From: CAZSXS01 sp964611385 | GTDB taxonomy: Bacteria > Bacillota > Clostridia > Lachnospirales > CAYPQA01 | NCBI GenBank assembly: GCA_964611385.1 | Contig: CAZSXS010000013.1 | Location: forward strand, 1 to 54,530 | Length of the DNA: 54,530 bases | Direction: 5' to 3' | Shown here: positions 8,726 to 18,079 of the stretch, one piece after another | Numbering within the stretch: position 1 is the first letter of the stretch | How the letters are laid out: every line of letters starts with the position of its first letter | Made by a program: the position numbers and the translations under genes | The notes under the pieces: model-generated | Database searches by the model: none | The model's input: only the letters and a program-made list of their open reading frames with translations | Told to the model about the DNA's origin: nothing

Positions 8726-10135
8726 TCAAGTCATTCTAAACCCTCTAAAGTTAGAATCCTTATCTAAGTAAAGCTTATCCAAAACTTCTTTATTAGCCTT
8801 TTCCTGGGCAACTAGATGATTTTTAAGTAATACCGAGTTTGCCCAGTGCAAGGCTTCATAATAGTCCTCGTCGCTTAAATCCGTAAAGTTGCATGTCATC
8901 AAGTCCGAGTTTGTATGCTTGTTCTCGTAAAAGTCTTCAATGCCATTGAGTAAACCCTTTTCAATTGCGTAGTAGTAAAGTGGAGAACCAGGGTAGGGAG
9001 TAACGGGCCTAATGGTCCTCAATTGGCAGTGGTCATCATACTTCAGAAGAAATTCAACATCATTTTCAATGCTTTTACGGCTTTCACCGATGTTACCAAA
9101 AATAATGTTTAAGCCCGGGCTTATCTCTGCTTCAAGGGTGTTTTCAATGCCTTTGATGATCATCTCAGTAGTCAACGCTTTATTCATATTTTTCAATGCA
9201 GCATTGTCCATGGACTCTATCCCATAATTGATAAACACGCACCCAGCTTTTTTCATGAGTCGAAGCATTTCAATATCCTTTGAAGCAAAATTTAAACGAC
9301 CGTTACAAAGCCAGCGAATCTTTAAGTCTTCTTCAATAAACCGATTACAAAGTTCAACAGTACGCTCAACAGAGGACATCAAAAGCTCATCATTAAAGGT
9401 AAAGTAGGTGATCGCGTATTCTTTTTGTAGAAGCTTCACTTCCTTTATAATACTATCTGCACTTCTTGGACGAAAGCCCTTATCCATTCTATAGCAGAAG
9501 TTGCAGGTATAAGGGCAACCCCTTCCACTAATCATAAAGGCGCACCTGTCAGTACGTTTTGCATTTGGATATCTCATCAAGGCGTAATGATCCATAGGGA
9601 AAAGGTCATATGCAGGAAAGGAAATTGTATTTAAATCTTTTATGACAGGTCTTCGTTGGTTTACAACACAGTTTCCATTTTCATCTTTGTATGCAAGCCC
9701 CAAAATCTTGTCTAAGTCTCTAAAATGTCTTTTTTCTTTGTCATAGGCTTTTAAAAGCTCCTTTGTAGTCAGTTCCCCTTCACCCATAATAACCACATCT
9801 GCATGAAACTTTCTCAAAAAATACTCTGGTTCCGGCGAAACCAAGTGCCCACCTAAAAACAGCATATGGTTTTTGTCAGCGTTTTTCACAGCTTGGCAAA
9901 TGCTTTTGATCTTTCTGTACTGATAATAACCCCCGCAGGCGCCAATGCCTATGGCATCGAAGTAATGATGATCTAAGAACTCGGTTATGTGTTCATCTGG
10001 ATAGTGATATATGTCTTGAAAGTAAATCTCAATCTCATGCCCTTCCTCACGTATTGCTTGTGCAATGTAAGCTAGACCTAAGGGAAAAGAGTTAATATGT
10101 GCTTCATTATCATAGGAAATCAATAGAACTTTCAT
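8726..10135 (-). CDS. B12-binding-type radical SAM protein
   Basis: A 469-residue protein with an N-terminal Rossmann-like cobalamin-binding domain (MKVLLISYDNEAHINSFPLG to about residue 140, including LGGHLVSPEPE and VIMGEGE) and a radical SAM domain with RGCPYTCNFCYR (C207, C211, C214). The classic DxHxxG cobalamin-ligand motif is absent, so B12 may be bound base-off without a lower histidine ligand or not at all. Relatives methylate unactivated carbons or act in natural product, RiPP and lipid pathways; the substrate here cannot be named. GGAGGT precedes the ATG. It is flanked by two ABC exporter pairs, which suggests maturation of an exported molecule, but no precursor peptide was found nearby. 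Confidence 0.85.
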   Translation of the reverse strand: MKVLLISYDNEAHINSFPLGLAYIAQAIREEGHEIEIYFQDIYHYPDEHITEFLDHHYFDAIGIGACGGYYQYRKIKSICQAVKNADKNHMLFLGGHLVSPEPEYFLRKFHADVVIMGEGELTTKELLKAYDKEKRHFRDLDKILGLAYKDENGNCVVNQRRPVIKDLNTISFPAYDLFPMDHYALMRYPNAKRTDRCAFMISGRGCPYTCNFCYRMDKGFRPRSADSIIKEVKLLQKEYAITYFTFNDELLMSSVERTVELCNRFIEEDLKIRWLCNGRLNFASKDIEMLRLMKKAGCVFINYGIESMDNAALKNMNKALTTEMIIKGIENTLEAEISPGLNIIFGNIGESRKSIENDVEFLLKYDDHCQLRTIRPVTPYPGSPLYYYAIEKGLLNGIEDFYENKHTNSDLMTCNFTDLSDEDYYEALHWANSVLLKNHLVAQEKANKEVLDKLYLDKDSNFRGFRMT

Positions 10136-10261
10136 TTTTACCTCCAGAATTAAGTGACTTCAGCGAACAAGAGAACTTGGCAGACAGAATTAACTCGACA
10201 AGGAGCAAATCTGACCAAAAATTATATGTGCAATTAGCAACGACTATACCCATTATCTATA

Positions 10262-10310
10262 CAAACACAAAGAGCATGACCGCTTTTGACGGCCATGCTC
10301 TTTGTGTTTG
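10262..10310 (-). terminator. Long hairpin between the leftward ABC pair and the radical SAM gene
   Basis: A 17-bp perfect stem pairs 10262-10278 with 10294-10310, extended inside by three more pairs around a CTTTTGA loop. It lies 26 bp downstream of the ABC gene stop. The following T tract on the reverse strand is poor, so it may be a weak terminator or an RNA-stabilising structure separating exporter and radical SAM expression. The remaining gap up to 10336 holds no gene. Confidence 0.6.
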
Positions 10311-10336
10311 CCTTAGATTTTTTCGTTTCTTCTTCC

Positions 10337-12151
10337 TTATTCCTCATACCACTGCTGTTGCGACTGGTACATCCGTGCATATTCTCCACCCTGGGCCATT
10401 AGTTCCTCGTGACCGCCCGCTTCAACGATACGTCCTTCTTTCATAACCACGATTCGGTCGGCTAAGCGAACAGAACCTAGACGATGGGTGACAATGACGG
10501 CAGTCTTATCTCTGGAGATCTCCGCAAATCGCTGGTAGATTCGTGTCTCTTCTACTGGGTCGATAGCGGCGGTGGGCTCGTCAAGAACAATGAGTTGATG
10601 AGTTCTGTATAAACCCCGAGCGATGGCTACGCGCTGCCATTGCCCACCGGATAAGTCAATGCCGTCAAACTCTCGAGAAAGCATGGTTTCGTAACCATCG
10701 GTGAATTGCTCACCAGCCTTATCAACACCAGCTAAGACGCAAATCTCATCCAACTGCTTTTCTGAAACCTTTGCCCCCTCCTGGCTTCGGCTAATGGTCA
10801 GATTCTCCGCTAAAGTCATTTTATAGCGCTGATACTTTTGAAAAACAGCAGAGCAGCTGTCAAAGAGGCTTTTTGCAGAAATGTCCTTAGTACTAAGCTT
10901 TCCATAGCGCACATCTCCCTCCTTGGGAAGATACAGCCCAGTGATCAGGCGAATCAAAGTAGACTTACCAGAGCCATTTTCCCCCACAATGGCTATGGTT
11001 TCCCCGCTTTTAATTTGCAGGGATACATCCTGGATGCTGTCTCTTTCGGCTTTTGGATAGGCAAAGGATACATGCTCCAGCGTAATGTCACAATCCTTGG
11101 GCAAGCTTTGCTCAGGAGCACTCCGTTCCGGCAGGTCACAAAAATCAATGTAATTTTGTACTGTACCTAGATTCTTTGCCAGGTTCCCCATATGCATACA
11201 GACCACCTCGTTCATGATCCCGAACAGCATTCCCATGGAGGCGTAGACTGCTGCAAAGGCACCCACAGTGATTTCCCTTGCCATCAGTGCCTGAAACAGC
11301 ATGTATAATATACCCACATAAGCCAGTATAGTGAATACCTTCATGCCCAGTTGGCAAAGGTTTGTCTTAACACTGGCGCTATAATTCATTTGGTTCATCT
11401 GTGAAAGGCTATCTATGTACCGCTTTTTGAAGTAGCCGAAACCCCCAAGCAAGCGGGTTTCTTTAAAATACTCCCGGTCAGTGATGCATTTTTCATAGTA
11501 TTCAAACTCCCGGCGTATTGGGGCAGACTTGCTTTCCAGCTTGGAAAAAACCTTGGTCCGAAGGATTTGAGTGGCGGCTGTTGGAATAAAAGCCAGAACA
11601 ATGGCCAGAGCTAAGATGGGCTTTAAGCCAAATAAATACCAAGCCATGATCACAAAATAAGGCCCATAAAACATAAAAATATTCAAAATGGAAAATACAA
11701 ACCAAAAGGCATTGGTTTTCCCCTCGTTAGCTTTGTTGATCGCATCCAGCATGTCGGTATCCTCAAAGCATTCTGGTGACAGTCGGCTGATTTTTTCTCC
11801 GATCTTTAACCCGATTCTGCCACAGGCTATTTGCCCATAAACCATGGGAACAAAGTTTCCAATGCCATTCATTAACTGGCAGAAGGTATAAACCGCGGTT
11901 AAAATCACTAGAGAGGTAAAAATGGCAGAGAGGCTGACCTCCTTCTGAACAAAGCGGGTGGCTGTATCAAAAAGGCGCTGGTTAAACATCGTCAAGACCC
12001 CCCAGGAGGCTCCATGTAGGATACTTAAGACAAGGGTAAGGTAAAACCAGCCAGGAGAGGCCTTGTAGGCCACTGGGAACAAACGTACAAACAATTTGAA
12101 GATACTTATTTTTTGCTTTTTTACTTTGTCTTCCTTTTCGGTTTTGCTCAT
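10337..12151 (-). CDS. ABC exporter half-transporter, second of leftward pair
   Basis: A 604-residue fused membrane/ATPase exporter. The N-terminus begins with a Lys/Glu-rich segment (KTEKEDKVKKQK) before the membrane domain. The ATPase motifs are Walker A GENGSGKST, LSGGQWQRVAIARG, VLDEPTAAIDP and THRLG, with the C-terminus QQWYEE. The ATG overlaps the stop of the upstream gene by ATGA, so expression is coupled and a heterodimer is the natural reading. The last gene of the MoxR-peptidase-ABC operon. The substrate is unknown. Confidence 0.85.
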   Translation of the reverse strand: MSKTEKEDKVKKQKISIFKLFVRLFPVAYKASPGWFYLTLVLSILHGASWGVLTMFNQRLFDTATRFVQKEVSLSAIFTSLVILTAVYTFCQLMNGIGNFVPMVYGQIACGRIGLKIGEKISRLSPECFEDTDMLDAINKANEGKTNAFWFVFSILNIFMFYGPYFVIMAWYLFGLKPILALAIVLAFIPTAATQILRTKVFSKLESKSAPIRREFEYYEKCITDREYFKETRLLGGFGYFKKRYIDSLSQMNQMNYSASVKTNLCQLGMKVFTILAYVGILYMLFQALMAREITVGAFAAVYASMGMLFGIMNEVVCMHMGNLAKNLGTVQNYIDFCDLPERSAPEQSLPKDCDITLEHVSFAYPKAERDSIQDVSLQIKSGETIAIVGENGSGKSTLIRLITGLYLPKEGDVRYGKLSTKDISAKSLFDSCSAVFQKYQRYKMTLAENLTISRSQEGAKVSEKQLDEICVLAGVDKAGEQFTDGYETMLSREFDGIDLSGGQWQRVAIARGLYRTHQLIVLDEPTAAIDPVEETRIYQRFAEISRDKTAVIVTHRLGSVRLADRIVVMKEGRIVEAGGHEELMAQGGEYARMYQSQQQWYEE

Positions 12152-13956
12152 TGATACCAGCTCCTTTGACTTGAAAACATGCTTGCATAGAGTCCGTCCT
12201 TGGTCATCAGTTCCTCATGACTACCCTTTTCAGCCACATGCCCTTCATCTAAAACGATGATTTCGTCTGCCAATCTGGCTGCACCTAGCCGGTGGGTGAT
12301 GAAAATAGTAGTCTTTCCCTTGCTGATCTGGCCGAAGAGTTTATAGACCTGACTCTCAGCCACTGGGTCAAGGGCGGCGGTGGGTTCATCCAAGATTCGC
12401 ACCTGAGCCTTGCTGTAAAGGGAACGGGCAATGGCCACCCGCTGCCACTCTCCCCCGGATAAATCCGTTCCATTTTCCTTAATCTTTCCTAGGATCGTGT
12501 CCGTGCCTTCGGGGAGTTTTGCCACAGCCTCGTCCAGCTCTATGGTTTTGATGGCTTCCAGCATACGCCCCTCATCTACTTGCAGCTGATCATCATGGGC
12601 TCTGCTTAAATCCCCCAGGGCAATGTTATCCCGAAAAGAGATGTAATACTTAGCAAAGTCCTGGTAAGCCACGGAAAACAAACTCTTTAACTGAGTCAAG
12701 GCATAAGAGCGCAGGTTCTTCCCATTGATCAGAATCTCCCCTTCATACTGATCATACAATCCGCACAGTAGCTTGGTAAGCGTGGTCTTACCCGCACCAT
12801 TCACCCCAACAAAGGCATAGTGCCTTCCCGCTTTGAGCTGCAATGAAAAGTCCTTCAATATCGTCCTGTCCGTACCAGGGTAGGTAAAAGTAACGTTTTT
12901 AAATTCAATGCTGTTGAAGACAAATGAATCAAGGGCTTCTGGCAGCTCCACGGCTCCTTCCTGTTCTGATAAGACGCAAAAGGCGCTCAAGTCTTTTAAA
13001 AACTCCCGACTGTCTGCCAGCTCGCTCGTAATATGTACCAGACTCCATGACAGATTCTGAACCAAGTTAAAGGTCGCTGTCACTAAGGCCACAAACATAC
13101 CCACTGTGATTGCACCCCGTTCCAGTGGAAAGACAAGGATAGCGATAATCCCCACAGAGATAAACAGCGTTAAAATCCCTCCACCTTTCATCTTCACAAA
13201 ATTAACCGCTTGGACTTTCTGATTGATTTTACGAGAGATTTCATATTTTTCATACCACTTCTGATTCAGATGATGGGTATAGGAAAATAAGGCTCGTTCC
13301 TCCACATTTTCCCGCCCAGTGATTACGCCCAGCAGATAGGAGGCTCTCCGTTCATGTTTCTTTGCTTCTTTATTAGCCTCATAGCTGTTTTGGCCACTTT
13401 TGATGGCCAACATAAACAAAGGAACTGAGAAGCCAAGAATGGCAAGCCCCGCCCACCAAACCTGAACTGTAATAATGGACAAAAGGGACAGAACCGTAAC
13501 AACTATGGAAAGCGCCCGCAAAAGATTGGCAAAGCCGCCAGAGATTCGATCCGAAGGCTTCTCGCAGACTCTATTAACCAGTTCCCAGGCATCATTGCTT
13601 TCAACATGCCTATATTCCAATCGGGCGCGCTTTTCCACCAAAGCCAGTCGGAATTTTTCTAGTAGTTGGATATCAAACTTCAGCTTCAAGAAATCCAAAA
13701 TCACACCCTCAATATTGAGGTATAGGATCATCAGAAGGGTGGCCAGCAAAGGTAGGTAAATGCGTTCTGTTTCCATCGTACCGTTAAAGATAGCAACGGC
13801 TCTATCCACAAACATAGCTGTCACCAATACCTGCACGGCCGGCCAAAGGGCGCTGAGAAACAAGAAAACAATTCGCAACACACAGTTGAGAGGGGCCGCT
13901 CGCAGAGGAATGGCAACAAAGTCAAAAAAGTGGTACTTGCTTTTCTTAAGCTCCAT
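12148..13956 (-). CDS. ABC exporter half-transporter, first of leftward pair
   Basis: A 602-residue fused exporter with six predicted helices and an ATPase carrying GVNGAGKTT, LSGGEWQRVAIARS, LDEPTAALDP and THRLG. The signature is LSGGEWQ rather than the LSGGQWQ of the other three. GGAGAA precedes the ATG. It starts 35 bp after the stop of the peptidase/VWA gene and overlaps the next exporter gene, so the four genes probably form one transcript. Both ATP sites of this heterodimer appear catalytically complete. Confidence 0.85.
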   Translation of the reverse strand: MELKKSKYHFFDFVAIPLRAAPLNCVLRIVFLFLSALWPAVQVLVTAMFVDRAVAIFNGTMETERIYLPLLATLLMILYLNIEGVILDFLKLKFDIQLLEKFRLALVEKRARLEYRHVESNDAWELVNRVCEKPSDRISGGFANLLRALSIVVTVLSLLSIITVQVWWAGLAILGFSVPLFMLAIKSGQNSYEANKEAKKHERRASYLLGVITGRENVEERALFSYTHHLNQKWYEKYEISRKINQKVQAVNFVKMKGGGILTLFISVGIIAILVFPLERGAITVGMFVALVTATFNLVQNLSWSLVHITSELADSREFLKDLSAFCVLSEQEGAVELPEALDSFVFNSIEFKNVTFTYPGTDRTILKDFSLQLKAGRHYAFVGVNGAGKTTLTKLLCGLYDQYEGEILINGKNLRSYALTQLKSLFSVAYQDFAKYYISFRDNIALGDLSRAHDDQLQVDEGRMLEAIKTIELDEAVAKLPEGTDTILGKIKENGTDLSGGEWQRVAIARSLYSKAQVRILDEPTAALDPVAESQVYKLFGQISKGKTTIFITHRLGAARLADEIIVLDEGHVAEKGSHEELMTKDGLYASMFSSQRSWYQ

Positions 13957-13991
13957 AAGATTCTCCTTTAATTTACTTATTCAGCTATCCA

Positions 13992-15806
13992 TTAAGACTC
14001 AACTCGAAATACTTTCCCCTTGGGCACAAAGGGTAGGCTTGCGCCTTTGGGAATCAGATAGGCATGTTCTCTGCCTTGAAAGGCTAGGTGCTCATCACAC
14101 TGCCCGTCGCTTATAAGCAGTATCGGCCCATTCTTTGGAAAATCCTCAGCCTGGAGAAGCAAGTCGATCCCAGGCTGTAGAACTGTGCCACCTCGCCCCT
14201 TCACCTGGACGCTTCCGGCAATGTCCTCTGGTCTTTTGTAGCCTTCATCGTAGGCCTGAGCATCACAGAAAATCACTCGAACCCCCTGAACCTCGCGGGC
14301 GACACTGTAGCTTGCAATGGCCCCCAAGGCCACTGCCAAAAGCGCTCTATCTATGGAACCGGAGGTATCTAGGACGACGCCAAAGGTTCGTCCCTTACGC
14401 GCTTCTTGGTTTTCCGCGTAGCTGGGACGGGGTATATCAGGCGTTGAGGATTGTCGCCTACTGGGACGTGCATAGGAACGGATTTTTTCAATGGGTTGGA
14501 ACTGTTCATCAAACCAGCGGGCAAGCTCAACATCCCAGGGAATCGGGGGGTGGCTGAGTGCTCTAATTTCTTCAATGAGTCCTTCGGGAAGATAGCCACG
14601 TCCCTCCGACTGGTGGTATTCCAACCCCTGTCCGATGGCTCTGCGATAAAAAGCGTCTAGGTCTACCCCCTCACCTCTCTCCCACCAGTTGGCTGTTCCC
14701 GGCAAAATATCCCCAAGACCAGTGCCGCGTAAGGTGGCAAGCTTCCGAAAACGTCGAAGATCAGACACGATCCTGTCATACACCGCCTCAGCATTCAGAC
14801 CCTTAAACTGCTCATCATAAAGCAGTCCCTGGGGCGGCTCCCCCAGTCCCATTTCTATCAGCCAAGCATTGATGACATAATCACAGGCCACATTCCAGAG
14901 GTAAGCCTCTCGCCATTCGTGGCGCACATCATGCCGCAAGGCTGCATGAAGGAACTCATGCGCCAACACAAAACGACATTCCTCCTTGGATAGACCAGCC
15001 GCCGGATTGATATAGATTTCTTGCAGGGGGCAGGAAATAGCCGCAATCTGTATCTCCATTCTTTGACAAAGGCTACGATCCTCAATGAGCTTAAACCCAG
15101 CCGCAATCGCCCCCAAAAGCGGGTAGGTGGAAATAAACCATGCTTTTGCCAAAGCTGCAGGAGACTGACTTGTTCTACTGTCATAGTCCAAGGTTTCCTT
15201 GTACCCTCCGGCAACATCAACCGCGCTACGCACAGCAAGGCCAAGTCCTGTTGCAAAAGCAGCCGTCCAGTTCCGAGGGCGAAGGCGAACGCTTTCCTTA
15301 CTGCTAAATATCATGTCTGAGGCTCTTTCCCCAGCGGTTCCGAAACCTACATATTCCGCTTTCAGTCCTTCTTCAAGAAAACGGAGGTATAATTTTTCTT
15401 CTTGATTCACACCCGGCAGCAGAGCGCTGCCTTGGTCGGGCTTTCCAAAGCGTAGATCTGATAAAAATTTTTCAATGGCACAATCACAAGCCACATTCCA
15501 GTAGATCCAATTTTCCTTTTTCACAAAGTGGCCCATGCCCAGATGCAAGAGGCAATGAGCCAAAGTTCTAGCCCAGACCTCTGGCTCTGCACGAATTTTC
15601 GGATGAGCGTAAATCCTTCCGTCCTGCGTTACAACCGCAAGGCCGTCTTGAGGAAGCCGACTATATTCCTGCCTTACTATGTTTACATGATCATACAGCA
15701 CAGCGAAAATAGGATGCTTGCTCACAATGCCACAGCCTAAACGAAAATTCGCGAGAGCTATATCATTTACTTCATTTGCTTTACTGAATCTGCTTGCTTT
15801 TGACAT
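13992..15806 (-). CDS. VWA-like protein with duplicated DUF2201 metallopeptidase-like domain
   Basis: A 604-residue protein related to the DUF2201/VWA-like family that accompanies MoxR ATPases. The metallopeptidase-like region occurs twice: residues about 30-150 carry LAHCLLH (84-88 HCLLH) and WNVACD (103-108), and residues about 228-350 carry LAHEFLH (HEFLH 283-287) and WNVACD (304-309). Only the second copy keeps the zinc-binding HExxH; the first has Cys in place of the catalytic Glu. The C-terminal third has the VWA metal-ion site DTSGS (480-484). It starts 3 bp after the MoxR stop. A MoxR-driven remodelling or protease function on a metal or envelope target is inferred, not shown. Confidence 0.82.
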   Translation of the reverse strand: MSKASRFSKANEVNDIALANFRLGCGIVSKHPIFAVLYDHVNIVRQEYSRLPQDGLAVVTQDGRIYAHPKIRAEPEVWARTLAHCLLHLGMGHFVKKENWIYWNVACDCAIEKFLSDLRFGKPDQGSALLPGVNQEEKLYLRFLEEGLKAEYVGFGTAGERASDMIFSSKESVRLRPRNWTAAFATGLGLAVRSAVDVAGGYKETLDYDSRTSQSPAALAKAWFISTYPLLGAIAAGFKLIEDRSLCQRMEIQIAAISCPLQEIYINPAAGLSKEECRFVLAHEFLHAALRHDVRHEWREAYLWNVACDYVINAWLIEMGLGEPPQGLLYDEQFKGLNAEAVYDRIVSDLRRFRKLATLRGTGLGDILPGTANWWERGEGVDLDAFYRRAIGQGLEYHQSEGRGYLPEGLIEEIRALSHPPIPWDVELARWFDEQFQPIEKIRSYARPSRRQSSTPDIPRPSYAENQEARKGRTFGVVLDTSGSIDRALLAVALGAIASYSVAREVQGVRVIFCDAQAYDEGYKRPEDIAGSVQVKGRGGTVLQPGIDLLLQAEDFPKNGPILLISDGQCDEHLAFQGREHAYLIPKGASLPFVPKGKVFRVES

Positions 15807-15809
15807 GCT

Positions 15810-16865
15810 TCATCCCCTTTTTTGCGTAAGGCGCGGCAAGTCCCGAACGATTTCCACCATAAACCAATCCGGTAAGGCTTCACCCTCTGCCTCCGAAACA
15901 GCCATTTGTGCAATTTCAAGGTCAACATTAGCAAGGTCCTTCATAAGTGCCTTTGCACGTAAGGACAAGCCTAAAACCGTTCCTGAAAGTTTATCCTTCT
16001 TTGGTGGCAACTCTTTGATTAGCTGTGCCCGAAAGCTTTGCGCAAGAAAATATAGCGCATCCCTATCTTCAGGGGCACTGGGCCATTTCTGTTCCCCGTC
16101 AAGGATTGCTGCCAGAGCGTAGCGGTTTTTGATGCGCTTAATAAAGGCACAAAATTGATTCGCATGGTGCGCCGAAAGGCAGGCACAGCTTATGACTTGA
16201 AGCTCCTTGTCGGTTATACTGTCACCATAGCTATAAAGCGCATCTGACAACAGGTGCCATGAGCGTGGGGTCGAAAAAGGCTCCTCTGTTTTTGGTGGCT
16301 GTTTCCATAAATGATCTGGGCGCAAACCAATATATTCAAGTATGTAAGGATGGATTCCGTTTTGCCCAGCCCACTCAAGCCAATTTTTGTGAGAAGCAAT
16401 CAGCTCAACATGAAACATACGGTTAATCAGCGCAGACGACATGGACTTGACAATGGCATTGTCCTGCGCACGATTTCCGGCCCCGATAATAATAGAACCT
16501 TCTGGTAAATGATACTCTCCGATCCGACGATCGTGAATGAGGCTGTAAAACGCCTTTTGGACCTCTTGGGAACAGGCGTTCAGCTCATCAAGGAAAAGGC
16601 AATAGGGTTCATCTCGAGCAATCATACGGGGAGGGCAGAAGGTGCTTTTTCCTTCTGCAATCTGAGGAACGCCGATAATGTCCTCCGGCGCAAGCTGACT
16701 GCCCAATAAGGAAACGCAGGTCAAGCCCATTTCTTGTGCAAACTGCTCAACGATTGCTGACTTTCCAATACCTGGTGCCCCCCAAATAAAAACCGGACGC
16801 ACAATGGCAATGTTCAACAAAACATTGAATAGCTCTGTTTGGTTTACTGTAACTTGTAAATTCAT
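15810..16865 (-). CDS. MoxR-like AAA+ ATPase
   Basis: A 351-residue AAA ATPase with Walker A GAPGIGKSA (29-37), Walker B LFLDELNA and sensor-1 region IIGAGNRAQD. MoxR ATPases act as chaperone-like remodellers, usually paired with a VWA protein, as with the next gene. The ribosome binding site GGAG is close to the ATG, and a good promoter lies 46-74 bp upstream. This is the first gene of a four-gene leftward operon (MoxR, peptidase/VWA, two ABC half-exporters), so the ATPase and the exporters are probably made together. Confidence 0.87.
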   Translation of the reverse strand: MNLQVTVNQTELFNVLLNIAIVRPVFIWGAPGIGKSAIVEQFAQEMGLTCVSLLGSQLAPEDIIGVPQIAEGKSTFCPPRMIARDEPYCLFLDELNACSQEVQKAFYSLIHDRRIGEYHLPEGSIIIGAGNRAQDNAIVKSMSSALINRMFHVELIASHKNWLEWAGQNGIHPYILEYIGLRPDHLWKQPPKTEEPFSTPRSWHLLSDALYSYGDSITDKELQVISCACLSAHHANQFCAFIKRIKNRYALAAILDGEQKWPSAPEDRDALYFLAQSFRAQLIKELPPKKDKLSGTVLGLSLRAKALMKDLANVDLEIAQMAVSEAEGEALPDWFMVEIVRDLPRLTQKRG

Positions 16866-16910
16866 AAGTCTCCATTCGTTTTATACATTTGATATAGTAA
16901 AAGTAAGTTG

Positions 16911-16939
16911 ATTATATAAAAATTAGTGCAGGATTGCAA
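16911..16939 (-). promoter_or_regulatory. Sigma-A promoter of the MoxR-peptidase-ABC operon
   Basis: The reverse strand has TTGCAA, 17 nt and a perfect TATAAT. It faces the MoxR gene with a leader of roughly 40 nt. No other promoter of comparable quality was seen before the ABC genes, supporting a single operon. Confidence 0.7.
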
Positions 16940-17003
16940 GCAACCGGAGGTTAAGCGCACAGTAAGGCCTTAGAGCGGGAAAAAAGAAGAGGATGGGGTG
17001 GTC

Positions 17004-17044
17004 AAAAAAAACAGCCGCCCTTTTGAAAGGTTGCAGCTGTTTTG
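17004..17044 (-). terminator. Rho-independent terminator of the ABC-2 operon
   Basis: On the reverse strand AAAACAGCTGC pairs with GCGGCTGTTTT (one mismatch) with an inner CCTTT/AAAGG extension, followed by a run of eight Ts. It lies 19 bp beyond the stop of the ABC-2 ATPase gene. Confidence 0.8.
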
Positions 17045-17062
17045 AGAAACGATAAGCTTGGA

Positions 17063-18079
17063 CTAAGACTTCCAGGTCTTGTAAAGTTCCCCAATCACTT
17101 GCTCAATGGGGGCTTTTTTGATTTCTACGTCCTTGACACCCTCTGTGCAAGATAGCTGGCCTAGGAGGGATTTGATTGGTATTTTGGCTAGATCAACTTC
17201 ATATTCGTATACGCCCTTCTTTTCTGAAAGCAGATGAGCATTACCTAACTGTAGCGTATTCCCGCTTTCCATCGTGATGATGAACCTGGTAAGGCTACCC
17301 GTTATCGCCCTCAGCCCGTCAAAGCTACCGTCATAGGCAAGCTTTCCCTTTGAAATCATTAGAATCCGCTGCGCCATTTCCTCCAAGTCGTCCATATCAT
17401 GGCTCGTGACGATGATGGTCACTCCGTTTTCACGGTTGATTTTTTTCAAGAACTCAATCATCTGCCGCTTGGCCACCACATCCAGCCCCAGGGTCGGTTC
17501 ATCCAACAAAATCAGCTCCGGCGAATGCAAAAGCATCATGGCAAGATCAGCTCGCATCCGCTGCCCTAGGGATAGCTCGCGTGCGTAGGTTTTCATCAGC
17601 TCCCCCATGTCCAGAAGTTCTGTTACCATCTCCAGATTCTGCTGATAAGTAACATCAGGAATATCCCAGACCACGCGTTTCCACTCAAAACTCTGGGAAA
17701 TGGGATGATCCCACCAAAGTTCCGTCCGGTTTCCAAATAGAACCCCGATCTTGTGCATGAGTGGGATACGATCTTTTTCCGGCGACAGCCCCAGCACACG
17801 CACTTCGCCCTCCGTTGGCTGCAACATGCCCGACAACAGCTTCATCGTGGTGCTTTTCCCGGCGCCGTTGGGTCCCGCATAGGCCACAAACTCGCCTCGT
17901 TTGACCTCAAAGGATATTACCTCCAAGGCAGTAACTGTTTTCTTGTCCGGCTTCAGGAGATTTTTTAGGATGCCTTTTCCGGCATTTTCCCTCTGCCATT
18001 GAATAAAAATCTTGGACACAGCGCTCAGTTTAACGGCGATGTCCCATGGAACTGTATCGGTTGATTCCTTTTTGAACAT
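17063..18079 (-). CDS. ABC-2 type transporter ATP-binding protein (COG4586-like)
   Basis: A 338-residue stand-alone ATPase: Walker A GPNGAGKST, signature LSLGQRMRADLAM, Walker B ILLDEPTLGLD and switch TSHDMDD. An unusually long N-terminal part (about 60 residues, with IFIQWQRENAGKGILKNLL) precedes Walker A, and a C-terminal domain follows. This is the pattern of the COG4586 ATPases that partner two integral membrane proteins of the COG4587/COG3694 type. The start at 18079 lies 50 bp inside the upstream permease gene, with AAAGGA in front, so expression is tightly coupled. The substrate is unknown; no catalytic residue is missing. Confidence 0.85.
   Translation of the reverse strand: MFKKESTDTVPWDIAVKLSAVSKIFIQWQRENAGKGILKNLLKPDKKTVTALEVISFEVKRGEFVAYAGPNGAGKSTTMKLLSGMLQPTEGEVRVLGLSPEKDRIPLMHKIGVLFGNRTELWWDHPISQSFEWKRVVWDIPDVTYQQNLEMVTELLDMGELMKTYARELSLGQRMRADLAMMLLHSPELILLDEPTLGLDVVAKRQMIEFLKKINRENGVTIIVTSHDMDDLEEMAQRILMISKGKLAYDGSFDGLRAITGSLTRFIITMESGNTLQLGNAHLLSEKKGVYEYEVDLAKIPIKSLLGQLSCTEGVKDVEIKKAPIEQVIGELYKTWKS

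Noticed and set aside
10136..10260. Small reverse-strand ORF (MGIVVANCTYNF...) as a RiPP precursor for the radical SAM enzyme
   Set aside because: It lacks a ribosome binding site and overlaps the start of the radical SAM gene; nothing resembles a leader or core peptide.
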